Shown: positions 17,485-25,760 of the stretch, piece after piece | Layout: every line of letters starts with the position of its first letter | Position numbering within the stretch: position 1 is the stretch's first letter | Assembly: GCF_003688625.1 (NCBI RefSeq) | Contig: NZ_RCWY01000001.1 | Location: 806,001-870,000, forward strand | Direction: 5' to 3' | DNA length: 64,000 nucleotides | DNA from: Sphingomonas sp. PP-CE-3A-406 | Lineage (GTDB): Bacteria > Pseudomonadota > Alphaproteobacteria > Sphingomonadales > Sphingomonadaceae | Translations under genes and position numbers: made by a program | Notes under the pieces: generated by a model | Databases searched by the model: none | What the model was told of the DNA's origin: nothing | Seen by the model: the letters and a program-made list of their open reading frames with translations, nothing else

Positions 17485-19113
17485 TTACCGGCCGTTGCAG
17501 TTGAAGTAGACCGAGGTGAAGATCGGCGGGCCGACGTCCTGCTTCGCCGCATCGGCCGCGCGGATCGTCGAGCGATCGGCCTGGCTGGTTTCCTGCGCGA
17601 TCAGGTTGAGGCAGGCGACGGTCGCCGGCGTCTTCACGATGCCGTTGATGAAGCGCATGTCCGACCCGCCACGCTGGCGGATCGCTGCCGGTGCAAGTGC
17701 GGTCTGCAGGAACGTGAAGTTCGAATACTGACCGAAGGTACGGGGCAACAGATCCTCGGCACCGTTCGAGTCGATCTCGGTCGAGAACGAGTCGGCGGTC
17801 GCACCCAGCAGACGCTGTGCGGCGATGATGAACTGCATGAAGCCGCGATAGCCGTTGTCGATATCGTAGCCGTCGTCGTCCGCGCCGGTGACCGCGAAAT
17901 ACTTGATGTTCGTGGTGCCGCCGAAGATCTCGATGCCGTCATCGGACGAATTGTGGCTCTGGACGTGATCGATCGTCGTGCCCGAACCGGTGCCGCCCAG
18001 CGTCAGGCCCTGAAGCTCGTTGCCGTCGCTGATCGCGATGCCGCTGTAGCGGATCTGGACATACTGCATCGTGCCGCTGTTGTCCGCGGCGGTCGGGCCA
18101 CCGTAGAAGCGCCCGGTGACGCCTTCGATCGCCTGCTGGCAGGTCGTGCTGGTGCCGCCCGCGTTGTTCGGACCGGTGCCGGTGGCGCAAACCGCGACGG
18201 GGGCGCGGCCGAGCAGGATGATCCCGCCCCACTGGCCCTGCGTCGCATCGCTGACGCCGTTGGCGGTCAGGTTCTGCTGCGACGTGAAGATGATCGGCGC
18301 ATCGCGCGTGCCAACGGCGCTGATCTTCGACCCGCGGTTGACGAGCAGGAGGTCGGCGGTGACTTCGGTCGAGTCCGCCGCGACGACGACGCCCGGCGCG
18401 ATCGTCAGCGTCACGCCGGTATCCGCACCGGTCGTACCGACATCGGCACCGACTTCGGTCTGGCCGCGCAGGCGATAGAACACGCCGGCGATCTTCGGCA
18501 GCGTCAGGCTGGACGAGATCACGGTCGGCAGGCGGCAGGCGCGGAACGTCTGGACCAGGCCGTCGTCGATCGTGCCGGTCGGGCATGCTGCGGCCGAACC
18601 GCCAGTGCCGACAGCGGGAACCGCGGTGCAGCTAGCGGTGGTGGTGCCGCCGAACTGTGCCGAGGTCGAGTTGCAGGTCCAGCCCTGGAACGCGGTGTCG
18701 GTCGGACCGTTCAGCGCGCCGACGAAGTTGGTGCTGGTGAAGAACGGGTTGATCGACGACGGGTCGGTCGCGGTCGTGGCGGACGTCGCGGCGGTCGGGT
18801 ACACGCCGGTCAGGACGTTGGTGCCGCTGACGTTGTTGTTGGTGCCAGCGTTGACGATCGCAAGCTGCTCGTCGGCGCTGATCGTGATCGTGCCGTCCGA
18901 GCGGCCGCCCGAGGTCGAGGCGAACTGCGCGGCGGTAATCGCCGTCGGCGTGGGCGTCGGGGTGGCAGGCGTCGGCGTCGGCGTAGCGGGCGGCGTGATG
19001 ATCACCGTGCCTGCGCCCGGCGAAGCGACGTCGTCGGCCCCACCGCATGCGGTGAGTGCGAGGCAGGCCGTGCCGGTCAGCAGGATCGTGCCGAGGCGAG
19101 TAAAGCTGGTCAT
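17485..19113 (-). CDS. Surface lipoprotein, ElpS-like, beta-helix rich
   Basis: A 542-residue predicted lipoprotein. The signal peptide ends in lipobox LTAC (Cys23), followed by a Thr/Pro linker (TPTPATPTPTPT, about 42-54) and a long region of short hydrophobic/Gly/Asn/Asp segments (for example GDNGIEIFGG-like turns around 370-400) that suggests a right-handed beta-helix. It is followed by a TonB receptor and then gspC-N, and preceded by a Pho box. This matches the known Caulobacter arrangement of ElpS, a phosphate-starvation lipoprotein released through a T2SS-dependent step. The biochemical function is unknown, and the ElpS assignment is by context rather than a database match. Confidence 0.75.
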   Translation of the reverse strand: MTSFTRLGTILLTGTACLALTACGGADDVASPGAGTVIITPPATPTPTPATPTPTPTAITAAQFASTSGGRSDGTITISADEQLAIVNAGTNNNVSGTNVLTGVYPTAATSATTATDPSSINPFFTSTNFVGALNGPTDTAFQGWTCNSTSAQFGGTTTASCTAVPAVGTGGSAAACPTGTIDDGLVQTFRACRLPTVISSSLTLPKIAGVFYRLRGQTEVGADVGTTGADTGVTLTIAPGVVVAADSTEVTADLLLVNRGSKISAVGTRDAPIIFTSQQNLTANGVSDATQGQWGGIILLGRAPVAVCATGTGPNNAGGTSTTCQQAIEGVTGRFYGGPTAADNSGTMQYVQIRYSGIAISDGNELQGLTLGGTGSGTTIDHVQSHNSSDDGIEIFGGTTNIKYFAVTGADDDGYDIDNGYRGFMQFIIAAQRLLGATADSFSTEIDSNGAEDLLPRTFGQYSNFTFLQTALAPAAIRQRGGSDMRFINGIVKTPATVACLNLIAQETSQADRSTIRAADAAKQDVGPPIFTSVYFNCNGR

Positions 19114-19234
19114 GCGAAGGACTCCCGAGTCGTACCGTTGATTGTTCGGATCGACCCAGGCTCCCCCCTGCCGACCGTGACATGGCGGTTAGGCTGACCA
19201 GATGACGCTGCGATGCGATTTGGGTTACGCTTGC

Positions 19235-19263
19235 ATGACTGTGATGTGACGGTTCGATGACGG
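19235..19263 (-). promoter_or_regulatory. Pho box: three 11-bp-phased direct repeats
   Basis: On the minus strand the site reads CCGTCAT-N4-CCGTCAC-N4-CAGTCAT, three 7-bp repeats spaced exactly 11 bp apart. This is the PhoB-binding pattern (consensus CTGTCAT-N4-CTGTCAC). It lies about 120 bp upstream of the lipoprotein start at 19113. Further GTCAT/GTCAC words occur between it and the gene, at about 19177-19205. Confidence 0.8.
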
Positions 19264-19422
19264 TCGATAGGAATGCTGCCGCCCTACGGGGTTGAAAACT
19301 GCGCTATCGAACACATCTCTTCCGATCCGGCGCGCGATGATTTACAGGCGCTGCCAGTGTCACCGCTCGCGCAACCCTGCGTCCGAGCGGTCAGACCTTC
19401 ATTACAGGATTATTCGACGACA

Positions 19423-19758
19423 ATGGCCTCTTTCAAGGACCCCAGTTTCCAGGACCGCACGAGCAGCGCAGCCGCCGCCAAGCAGAAGGCGCTCGAAGCG
19501 CTCCGTGCCAAGCCGCCGATCGACGAAGCGGTCGTCGCAGAGCGCCTTGCCGCGCGCGAGGCCAAGGAATTGGCCGAGCGCGAGAAGCGCGCTGCGAAGC
19601 GTGCTGCCGAGGACGAGGCCAAGGCTGCGAAGAAGGCTGAAGCCGAGGCTGCTGCTGCGAAGAAGCGCGAGGCGGAGGCTAAGGTCGAATTGACCGACGC
19701 TGAGAAGAAGGCGATTCGTGACGCCAAGTATGCGGCGCGGAAGAACAAAAAGAAGTGA
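19423..19758 (+). CDS. DUF6481 family protein
   Basis: A 111-residue, highly charged, Ala/Lys/Glu-rich protein with no membrane segment. It starts MASFKDPSFQDRTSSAAAAK and is predicted to be one long helix or coiled coil (about 40-95) ending in a basic tail. I recognise this as the small DUF6481 family common in alphaproteobacteria; its function is unknown. The ATG at 19423 is chosen because upstream in-frame codons show no conserved sequence. A strong terminator follows. The 308-base gap between this gene and the lipoprotein holds the Pho box and otherwise nothing I can name. Confidence 0.8.
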   Translation: MASFKDPSFQDRTSSAAAAKQKALEALRAKPPIDEAVVAERLAAREAKELAEREKRAAKRAAEDEAKAAKKAEAEAAAAKKREAEAKVELTDAEKKAIRDAKYAARKNKKK

Positions 19759-19763
19759 TTTTG

Positions 19764-19793
19764 GGGCGGCTCTGTGGCCGCCCTTGTTTTTTT
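19764..19793 (+). terminator. Rho-independent terminator of the DUF6481 gene
   Basis: A 7-bp stem GGGCGGC/GCCGCCC (19764-19770 with 19777-19783) with a 6-base loop is followed by TTGTTTTTTT. It starts six bases after the stop codon. Confidence 0.9.
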
Positions 19794-19835
19794 GAATCAA
19801 CGGCTGCTCGCTGAAAGCACCTGCCCAAAAAGACT

Positions 19836-19941
19836 ACCACCCCGGCGAAGGCCGGAGCCCAATTGGCAAGGTCGCAGTGATGAAGCGCACACCTAGGTTA
19901 CCGACGTTTCCCAATTGGGCCCCGGCCTTCGCCGGGGTGGT
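19836..19941. repeat. Family A palindromic (REPIN-like) element, copy 2
   Basis: ACCACCCCGGCGAAGGCCGG on the left mirrors CCGGCCTTCGCCGGGGTGGT on the right. The left arm has one unpaired substitution (GGAGCCC). Convergent intergenic location; together with the next element it accounts for most of the 300-base gap 19759-20060. Confidence 0.9.
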
Positions 19942-19976
19942 GTCGTAACTCGCAGGCACCTTTCCCCGTTACCTTG

Positions 19977-20027
19977 TTCTCCCGCGAAGGCGGGAGCCCA
20001 GACGGGGCTCCCGCCTTCGCGGGAGAA
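19977..20027. repeat. Family B palindrome, CCCGCGAAGGCGGG type
   Basis: A near-perfect stem of about 22 bp: TTCTCCCGCGAAGGCGGGAG pairs with CTCCCGCCTTCGCGGGAGAA around a loop of about 7 bases. There is no T-run, so it is not an obvious terminator. Relatives are at 37060, 57751, 28351 and 59080. Confidence 0.9.
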
Positions 20028-20060
20028 CACACTAGGTGCAGGTAGTGGACGTAACGACGC

Positions 20061-21524
20061 CTACTCGGCCTGCTCCCAACCCCCACCAAGCGCCTTGAAC
20101 AACGCAACAGTCAGCTGCCGCAACTGCGCATCGCTCGACACCAGTTGTTCGCGCGCGTTCAGCACGTCCGTCTCCGCATTCAGCAGCGTCGTCTGCGCCA
20201 CGAAGCCGGTCCGGTACTGCGACTCCGCCGCCTTCGCGCTGCTCTGCGCATCGACCACCGCCCGCTGCAAAGCCGCGTTCCGGCGTCGTTCGGCTGCGAT
20301 CTGCGCGAGCGGATCCTCGACATCGCGCAACGCCTGCAACACCGTCGAGCGATAGCGCAGATACGCCTGCTGGCGGTCCTCCTCGCGCGACTTCACGGTC
20401 GCCTTGCGCCGGCCCCAGTCGAGCAATGGAAACTGCGCCGCACCGGACGCGGTCAGCTGGAGGCTGTCGCCCGAGAACAGATTGCCGAGCGCGGTCGAGA
20501 TCAGCTGGCTCATGCCGGTAAGGCTGAACTTCGGATACATGTCCGCCACCGCAACGCCGATATCCGCCGTCGAGGCAGCGAGATCGCGTTCGGCCGCGCG
20601 AATGTCGGGGCGACGGCGCAACAGTTCGGACGGCAACCCCGCCGGGATCGTCGGCACACCGAGCGGCGCGACTGAGGGCGCGGCGAGTTCGGTCATCAAT
20701 GTCGCAGGCGGCTCGCCGAGCAGGATCGCCAGTGCGTGCATGCGGACGTCGACATCGGCGCGGACTGGTTCGGCGCGCGCCTGCGTCGAGGTGATCGAAG
20801 CACGCTGGCGGGTGACGTCGATCGGCGGGACGAGGCCGACCTTCGCGATGTTGCCCGCGATCGTCAGTGCACGTTGCTGGTTGGCGATCTCGCCCTCGAT
20901 CGTCGCGATCTGCGCCTGGTCGAGCCGCAGCGCGAAATACGCCTGCGCGACTTCCGCCGCGAGCGTCACCGCCGCGTCGCGCTTCGACCAGACCGCCGCT
21001 TCGGTGCGTGCCCGCGCACCCTCGGTGCTGCGCCGGACGCCGCCGAACAGGTCGAGTTCCCAGCTCGCATCGAAGCCGACGGAATAGGTCGTGATCCCGC
21101 TGCCGGGCAGTGCGATGCCGCCGGTCGAGCCGGTGCCGCCTGCCCCCGTGCCGCCGCTGAACGCGCGCGCGATCGACGAGAGGCCGGCATTCTTGCTGAA
21201 CTCGATATGGCTCGGGCTGGCGCTCGCGTTGACGCTCGGCAATCCTTGCGCGCGCGCGACGATCTCCTGCAACCGCGCCTGCCGAACGCGCGAGGCGGCG
21301 ATCGCGATGTCGGGATTGCCCTTCAGCGCGCGCTCGACGAGGCGGTCCAGTTGCGGATCACCGAACGCCGACCACCAGCGCGCCGGGTCGACCGAAGTAC
21401 CAACGCTAGCCTGCGGACCGACGAACGCCGGCGGCACCGCCATCTCCGGCGGCGTGTAATTCGGGCCGACGGTGCACCCCGCGAGCAGGGCCGCAACCGC
21501 AACCACCATGAACCGCGCACGCAT
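20061..21524 (-). CDS. Efflux outer-membrane lipoprotein, OprM/NodT family
   Basis: A 487-residue outer-membrane factor forming the trimeric TolC-like exit duct of a tripartite efflux pump. The signal peptide ends in LAGC (Cys17), followed by the family hallmark TVGPNYTPP and two OEP domains with long helices (for example RLDQAQIATIEGEIANQQRA and RSTVLQALRDVEDPLAQIA). The ATG at 21524 shares one base with the stop of the MFS gene (TGATG). It is the last gene of the tetR-emrA-emrB-omf operon, which carries a complete tripartite system. Confidence 0.95.
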   Translation of the reverse strand: MRARFMVVAVAALLAGCTVGPNYTPPEMAVPPAFVGPQASVGTSVDPARWWSAFGDPQLDRLVERALKGNPDIAIAASRVRQARLQEIVARAQGLPSVNASASPSHIEFSKNAGLSSIARAFSGGTGAGGTGSTGGIALPGSGITTYSVGFDASWELDLFGGVRRSTEGARARTEAAVWSKRDAAVTLAAEVAQAYFALRLDQAQIATIEGEIANQQRALTIAGNIAKVGLVPPIDVTRQRASITSTQARAEPVRADVDVRMHALAILLGEPPATLMTELAAPSVAPLGVPTIPAGLPSELLRRRPDIRAAERDLAASTADIGVAVADMYPKFSLTGMSQLISTALGNLFSGDSLQLTASGAAQFPLLDWGRRKATVKSREEDRQQAYLRYRSTVLQALRDVEDPLAQIAAERRRNAALQRAVVDAQSSAKAAESQYRTGFVAQTTLLNAETDVLNAREQLVSSDAQLRQLTVALFKALGGGWEQAE

Positions 21525-23140
21525 CAATGCATCCCTCCCGAGGGTGCGCCGCCGGTCTTGCCGGAGCGCATGAATAGAACCAGTGGCGTGACGCACAGCA
21601 CGACCACCATCATCGCGCGGAACACATCGAGGAACGCGAGCATCGTCGCCTGCCGCTGCATCTGGCTGTAAAGCACGGCCAAAGGCGTCGTCGCATCGCC
21701 CTGCCCGCCGAACACGCTCGTCGCCTTCTGCATCCAGTCGTTATAATTCGGATCGAGCGGATTGAGCGTCTGCGTCAGTTCCGACTGGTGACGCTGCAAC
21801 CCGCCTGCAAGCTGAGTCTGCGCGAAGCAGATGCCGATCGTCCCGCCGAGGTTGCGCGAGACGTTGAGCAGGCTTGATGCCTGCGCGGTCTGCGTCTGCT
21901 TGAGCCCGACATAGGCGATCGCGTTGATCGGCACGAACAGGAACGGCAGCGCCATCGCCTGGAACAGCCGCGCGAACGCCGCGTCGGAGAACGCGATGTC
22001 GGCGGTCAGGTGGCTCATGTTCCACAGCGCGAACGCCTGCACCAGCAACGCCGGGAACAACAGGAAGCGGACGTCGACCAGCCCACTCAATCGCCCTGCG
22101 AACGGCACCATGACGAGCGTCGCGAGACCGCCCGCTGTCAGTGCCAGACCCGCGTCGAGCGAACTGTAGCCAAGCACCTGTTGCAGCATCTGCGGAATGA
22201 GCTGCGTGGTGCCGAACAGGATCATGCCGGTGACGCCCATCACGCCGATCGTCAGCGCGAAGTTGCGGTTCTTCATCAGCTTGAGGTCGATTACCGGGTC
22301 CTTGTGGTTGAGCTCCCAGACGACCAGCGTGACCAGCGACACCGCGGCGATGATCGCCGACATGACGATGAAGCCGCTCGCGAACCAATCCTCACGCTCG
22401 CCGCGATCGAAGGTGAGTTCGAGGAAGCCAAGCCCCAGCGCCACCAAGGCGACGCCGACATAGTCGATCGTCAGGCCGTTCTTGAACCGCTCGTCGCGGT
22501 CCTTCTTCACCTGATCGGGCTCGTCGACGAACGTCTCGACCAGGAACCACGCGGCGATGCCGACCGGCACGTTGATCAGGAACACCCAGTGCCAGCTCGA
22601 ATATTCGACGATGTAGCCGCCGAGCGTTGGCCCGAGGACGGGGCCGACGACGACGACGATCGCGAAGGCGGCGAACGCCATCCCGCGTTGTTTCGGCGGG
22701 AAGGTGTCGGCGAGGATCGACTGTTCGACTGGTGCCAATCCGCCGCCGCCGATGCCTTGTAAGACGCGGGCGACGACGAGGGTGCCGATGTTCGGCGCGA
22801 GGCCGCACAGCAGCGAGGCGAGCGTGAACAACGCGATCGAGAGGAGGAAATAGCGCTTCCGCCCGATCGCGTCCGACAGCCAGCCCGAGATCGGGATAAC
22901 GATCGCGTTGGCGACGAGGTAGCTGGTCAGCACCCACGTCGCCTGATCGGTGGTGATCGACAGACCGCCCGAGATATGATCGAGCGCGACGTTGGCGATC
23001 GAGGTGTCGAGCACCTCCATGAAGGTCGGGATCGAGATGATCGCGACGATCAGCCACGGGCTGTACTTGCCCGCCGCCGACCGGCTCGGCGACCAGGTAT
23101 GACCGCCCCCCGCATCGACTTTCGCAGGAGCTTTCGCCAC
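21524..23140 (-). CDS. emrB: EmrB/QacA-type MFS drug transporter (DHA2, 14 helices)
   Basis: A 538-residue inner-membrane proton-driven exporter. The MFS motif is present as GWLSDAIGRKRYF in loop 2-3, and motif C (GPVLGPTLGG) marks an exporter. There are about 14 hydrophobic segments, as in the DHA2 family. The first transmembrane segment includes MEVLDTSIANVAL, the EmrB signature. One base separates it from emrA. It likely pumps hydrophobic toxic compounds through EmrA and the NodT-type channel; the substrate is not deducible. Confidence 0.95.
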   Translation of the reverse strand: MAKAPAKVDAGGGHTWSPSRSAAGKYSPWLIVAIISIPTFMEVLDTSIANVALDHISGGLSITTDQATWVLTSYLVANAIVIPISGWLSDAIGRKRYFLLSIALFTLASLLCGLAPNIGTLVVARVLQGIGGGGLAPVEQSILADTFPPKQRGMAFAAFAIVVVVGPVLGPTLGGYIVEYSSWHWVFLINVPVGIAAWFLVETFVDEPDQVKKDRDERFKNGLTIDYVGVALVALGLGFLELTFDRGEREDWFASGFIVMSAIIAAVSLVTLVVWELNHKDPVIDLKLMKNRNFALTIGVMGVTGMILFGTTQLIPQMLQQVLGYSSLDAGLALTAGGLATLVMVPFAGRLSGLVDVRFLLFPALLVQAFALWNMSHLTADIAFSDAAFARLFQAMALPFLFVPINAIAYVGLKQTQTAQASSLLNVSRNLGGTIGICFAQTQLAGGLQRHQSELTQTLNPLDPNYNDWMQKATSVFGGQGDATTPLAVLYSQMQRQATMLAFLDVFRAMMVVVLCVTPLVLFMRSGKTGGAPSGGMH

Positions 23141-23141
23141 C

Positions 23142-24305
23142 TCAGCGGACCTTGACGGTCGGCACCACCGACATGCCGGGGCCGATCGGATAGCGCTTCG
23201 GGTCGGGGCCGTTCTTCGCGTCGAACACGATCCGCACGGGGACGCGCTGGACCACCTTCACATAGTTGCCGGTCGCGTTCTGCGGGGGCAGCAGGGCGAA
23301 CGCCTGGCCGGCGCCGCGCTGGATCGAGTCGACATGGCCCTTGAAGTCGACGCCGGGATACGCGTCGACGTGGATGTCGACGGGCTGGCCGATCCGCATC
23401 AGGGTAAGCTGCGTTTCCTTGAAGTTCGCGGTCACCCACATTGTGTCGGGAACGATCGCCATCAGCTGCGTGCCGGGCGCGACATACGAGCCGACATTGA
23501 CCGAGCGGTTGACGACCTGCCCTGCGACCGGCGCGGTCACGCGGAGATCGCCGATCGTGACGTTCGCCTGATCGACCTGCGCGCGGCGGGCGTCGATCAC
23601 CGACTTGGCCGCGCCGACCTGCTTCCTGGCGACGCTGATCTGTGCGGTGGCGGTGTCGATCTGTTCGCGCGCGGCGGCGGCGTCAGCGGCGGTCTGGCGA
23701 GCGGTGGCGTGCGCCTGATCGAGCTGCTGGCCGGCGACCGCGCTCGGATCGAGCCGCAGCAACGCCTCGTAACGCGCGAGGTCCTGCTGCGCCTTTACCG
23801 CAGCGGCCATAGGCACGCGCGCCTGTGCGGCTGCCTGCTGACGTTGCGCTTCGGCAGCGGTGACCTGCGCCTGCGCCTGCGCGAACTGAGCGCGCGCCTG
23901 CGATTCGTTCGCCTGCGCCTCGACGACCTGCGCATGGCGGCCCGACGACTTGATCACCGCGAGCAGGCGACCGGCCTCCACGTGCCGGTTGTCGATATCG
24001 GCGACCTGCACCAGCGTGCCCGCGACTTGTGGCGCAAGGCGGACGATGTGCGTGTCGACGAACGCGTCGTCGGTCGACTCGAACTGGCGCGCATGCAGCC
24101 AATAGAGCACGCCGCCGATGATCAGTCCGCCGACGACGATGACGAGGATGATCCAGAACAGCGGCTTCTTGAACACCGACGGCTTCTTGTCGTCCTCAGA
24201 CCCGTCCTGCTGGTCGGTATCGGACTGCTGGTCCTCGCCGTTCGGATCGGGCTTCCGATCCTCATCGTCATGGTCGTTATCGGAGTGGTTCGTTTGGTCG
24301 GTCAT
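23142..24305 (-). CDS. emrA: EmrA/HlyD-type membrane fusion protein
   Basis: A 387-residue periplasmic adaptor. An unusually acidic, Asp/Gln-rich cytoplasmic N-terminus (about 1-40) precedes one membrane helix (FWIILVIVVGGLIIGGVLYWL). The FESTDDAFVDTHIVRLAPQVAG signature, a long alpha-hairpin rich in Ala/Gln (about 100-230) and the beta-barrel domain (DLRVTAPVAGQVVNRSVNVGSYV) follow. It bridges EmrB and the outer-membrane factor. Its ATG overlaps the TetR stop by four bases. Confidence 0.95.
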   Translation of the reverse strand: MTDQTNHSDNDHDDEDRKPDPNGEDQQSDTDQQDGSEDDKKPSVFKKPLFWIILVIVVGGLIIGGVLYWLHARQFESTDDAFVDTHIVRLAPQVAGTLVQVADIDNRHVEAGRLLAVIKSSGRHAQVVEAQANESQARAQFAQAQAQVTAAEAQRQQAAAQARVPMAAAVKAQQDLARYEALLRLDPSAVAGQQLDQAHATARQTAADAAAAREQIDTATAQISVARKQVGAAKSVIDARRAQVDQANVTIGDLRVTAPVAGQVVNRSVNVGSYVAPGTQLMAIVPDTMWVTANFKETQLTLMRIGQPVDIHVDAYPGVDFKGHVDSIQRGAGQAFALLPPQNATGNYVKVVQRVPVRIVFDAKNGPDPKRYPIGPGMSVVPTVKVR

Positions 24306-24940
24306 GCCTGGCCCTGTTCTTCAGCACGCATCGAATCGAGAATGGCGTCGATATTGGCGTCGATCCGCGCCTTGATATCGAGGATGTCGTTGGGTTCGAG
24401 CGTGTCGCGCTCGAGCAGTTTGAGGCAGGTCGCGCGGTTCGCCCGCAGCGTGATGACCTGTCCCATCAAGGTGATCGTCGCGATCCGGCCGGTGCGGATC
24501 TCGGCACAACCGGTGGCGATGCAGACGAGGTCGCTCAGTCTGCGCACCATCTGACCCATCACGCCGCCATAGATGCGCTCGAACGCCTCGCTCGGATTCA
24601 TCTGCTCGCGGAGCACGAACAGCGTCCAGTCGGCGCTCTCGTTGCTCGCCATCTTGTCCGCGAGCCGGCCGAAGATGCGGTGAATCTGGGCGCGGGCTTC
24701 GCTGGCATCGTCCGCTGCGACGTCGTGCGACAGCTCGGACGGGTCGCCCATCACGGCGGACATGCGCTCGGCGATCCGGTCGGCGGCGGCGAGGTACAAA
24801 CCCTCCTTGCCGCCGTAGTGATAGGTGATTGAGGACATCGCGGTGCCCGCCGCGGCGGCGATCCCACGCGTACTCGCTCCCTCCAGCCCTTTGGTGCCGA
24901 ATTCGCTGATCGCGATGTCGAGGAGTCGGGACTGGACCAC
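24302..24940 (-). CDS. TetR/AcrR-family repressor of the efflux operon
   Basis: A 212-residue one-component regulator. The N-terminal helix-turn-helix spans about residues 25-48 (ASTRGIAAAAGTAMSSITYHYGGKEGLY). The C-terminal part is a ligand/dimer domain resembling the CerR-type C-terminal domain. The start is GTG at 24940; an in-frame TAA lies just upstream, so no longer version is possible. There is no clear ribosome site, and a perfect 12-bp palindrome sits 12 bases upstream. It is the first gene of the operon, consistent with autoregulation relieved by a pump substrate. Confidence 0.92.
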   Translation of the reverse strand: MVQSRLLDIAISEFGTKGLEGASTRGIAAAAGTAMSSITYHYGGKEGLYLAAADRIAERMSAVMGDPSELSHDVAADDASEARAQIHRIFGRLADKMASNESADWTLFVLREQMNPSEAFERIYGGVMGQMVRRLSDLVCIATGCAEIRTGRIATITLMGQVITLRANRATCLKLLERDTLEPNDILDIKARIDANIDAILDSMRAEEQGQA

Positions 24941-24952
24941 GGAGGGCGTTTA

Positions 24953-24964
24953 GTTCGATCGAAC
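24953..24964. promoter_or_regulatory. Probable TetR operator, GTTCGATCGAAC
   Basis: A perfect 12-bp palindrome 12 bases upstream of the GTG start of the TetR gene, preceded on the minus strand by another GTTC. The location suits autorepression of the efflux operon. Confidence 0.6.
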
Positions 24965-25041
24965 GAACCAGCCTAATGAACAATCTGTCATGGTGCGCGG
25001 AGGAGTGATCTCCGCCGGATGCCCCGACACGCAAACCACCC

Positions 25042-25124
25042 CGTCATCCTGACGAAAGTCAGGATCCAGGGTAACGGACGTTGTACTGCGTGGCTCTGGG
25101 TCCTGACTTTCGTCAGGATGACGG
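25042..25124. repeat. Palindromic repeat, CGTCATCCTGACGAAAGTCAGG type
   Basis: CGTCATCCTGACGAAAGTCA on the left mirrors TGACTTTCGTCAGGATGACG on the right. Each arm is a 6-bp hairpin with a GAAA loop, and the core is about 35 bases. A related copy is at 53356-53440. The 280-base gap 24941-25221 also holds the TetR operator. Confidence 0.9.
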
Positions 25125-25221
25125 ACGAGGGTTAATGGCGCGTGCTGCGTGATTACGCAGCCCCGACCCACGCCAAAAACAGCAACGCCGGCCCCTTCGT
25201 GCGAAGGAACCGGCGTAAATC

Positions 25222-25296
25222 TGGTGGGCGCGGCTGGGATTGAACCAGCGACCCCACCCGTGTGAAGGGTGTGCTCTACCACTGAGCTACGCGCCC
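25222..25296 (-). tRNA. tRNA-Val (CAC anticodon)
   Basis: The reverse strand folds as a cloverleaf: acceptor GGGCGCG/CGCGCCC, D arm AGCTCAGTGGTAGAGC, anticodon loop TTCACAC and T arm CTGGTTCAATCCCAG. CCA is encoded at 25222-25224. Confidence 0.96.
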
Positions 25297-25363
25297 GAAA
25301 CTCGTTCGGAAGCGGGCCTTTAGGCAGACCCCGTCCACCTGTCCAGCCCTATCGACACCGGTC

Positions 25364-25636
25364 CTAGTTGACCGCGTCCTTCAGGCCCTTGCCGGCCTTG
25401 AACTTCGGCTGGGTCGACGCCTTGATCGTCATCGGCTCGCCGGTCCGGGGATTGCGGCCGGTCGAGGCCTTGCGCTTCGAGATCGAGAACGTGCCGAAAC
25501 CGACCAGGCGAACCTCGTCGCCCTTCTTGAGCGATGCCTCGATCGCGTCGAACACCGCCTCGACCGCCTTGACCGCGTCGGCCTTCACCAGCCCGGACGT
25601 GTCGGCAACCGTCGCGATCAGCTCCTGCTTGTTCAT
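25364..25636 (-). CDS. hup: DNA-binding protein HU
   Basis: A 90-residue nucleoid protein that bends DNA as a dimer. It starts MNKQELIATVADTSGLVK and has the HU/IHF signature GFGTFSISKRKASTGRNPRTGEP with the beta-arm proline region (residues about 46-65). Length and sequence are typical of alphaproteobacterial HU-beta. It lies downstream of lon on the same strand, an arrangement (lon-hup) shared with many proteobacteria, but it has its own promoter candidate at 25698-25725. Confidence 0.97.
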   Translation of the reverse strand: MNKQELIATVADTSGLVKADAVKAVEAVFDAIEASLKKGDEVRLVGFGTFSISKRKASTGRNPRTGEPMTIKASTQPKFKAGKGLKDAVN

Positions 25637-25697
25637 ATAATCCCCCGGAAAAAACTCGAATCAGCCACGATGGACTCGCGACCGCACTCAGCGCGCA

Positions 25698-25725
25698 ATA
25701 ATGCGGCGGCCCCGTCTGCTGTCAA
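25698..25725 (-). promoter_or_regulatory. Sigma-70-like promoter of hup
   Basis: On the minus strand a perfect -35 TTGACA (25720-25725) is followed after 16 bases by CATTAT (25698-25703). The spacer overlaps a 7-bp inverted repeat GCGGCGG/CCGCCGC that might also end the lon transcript. Confidence 0.5.
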
Positions 25726-25760
25726 ACGAAACCGCCGCGTCATTGCTTACCAAACATGGA

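Noticed and set aside
17377..19197. Open frame of 606 codons opposite the lipoprotein
   Set aside because: Composition is the shadow of the lipoprotein (Arg/Gly/Ala/Asp-rich), with no recognisable motif and no ribosome site.
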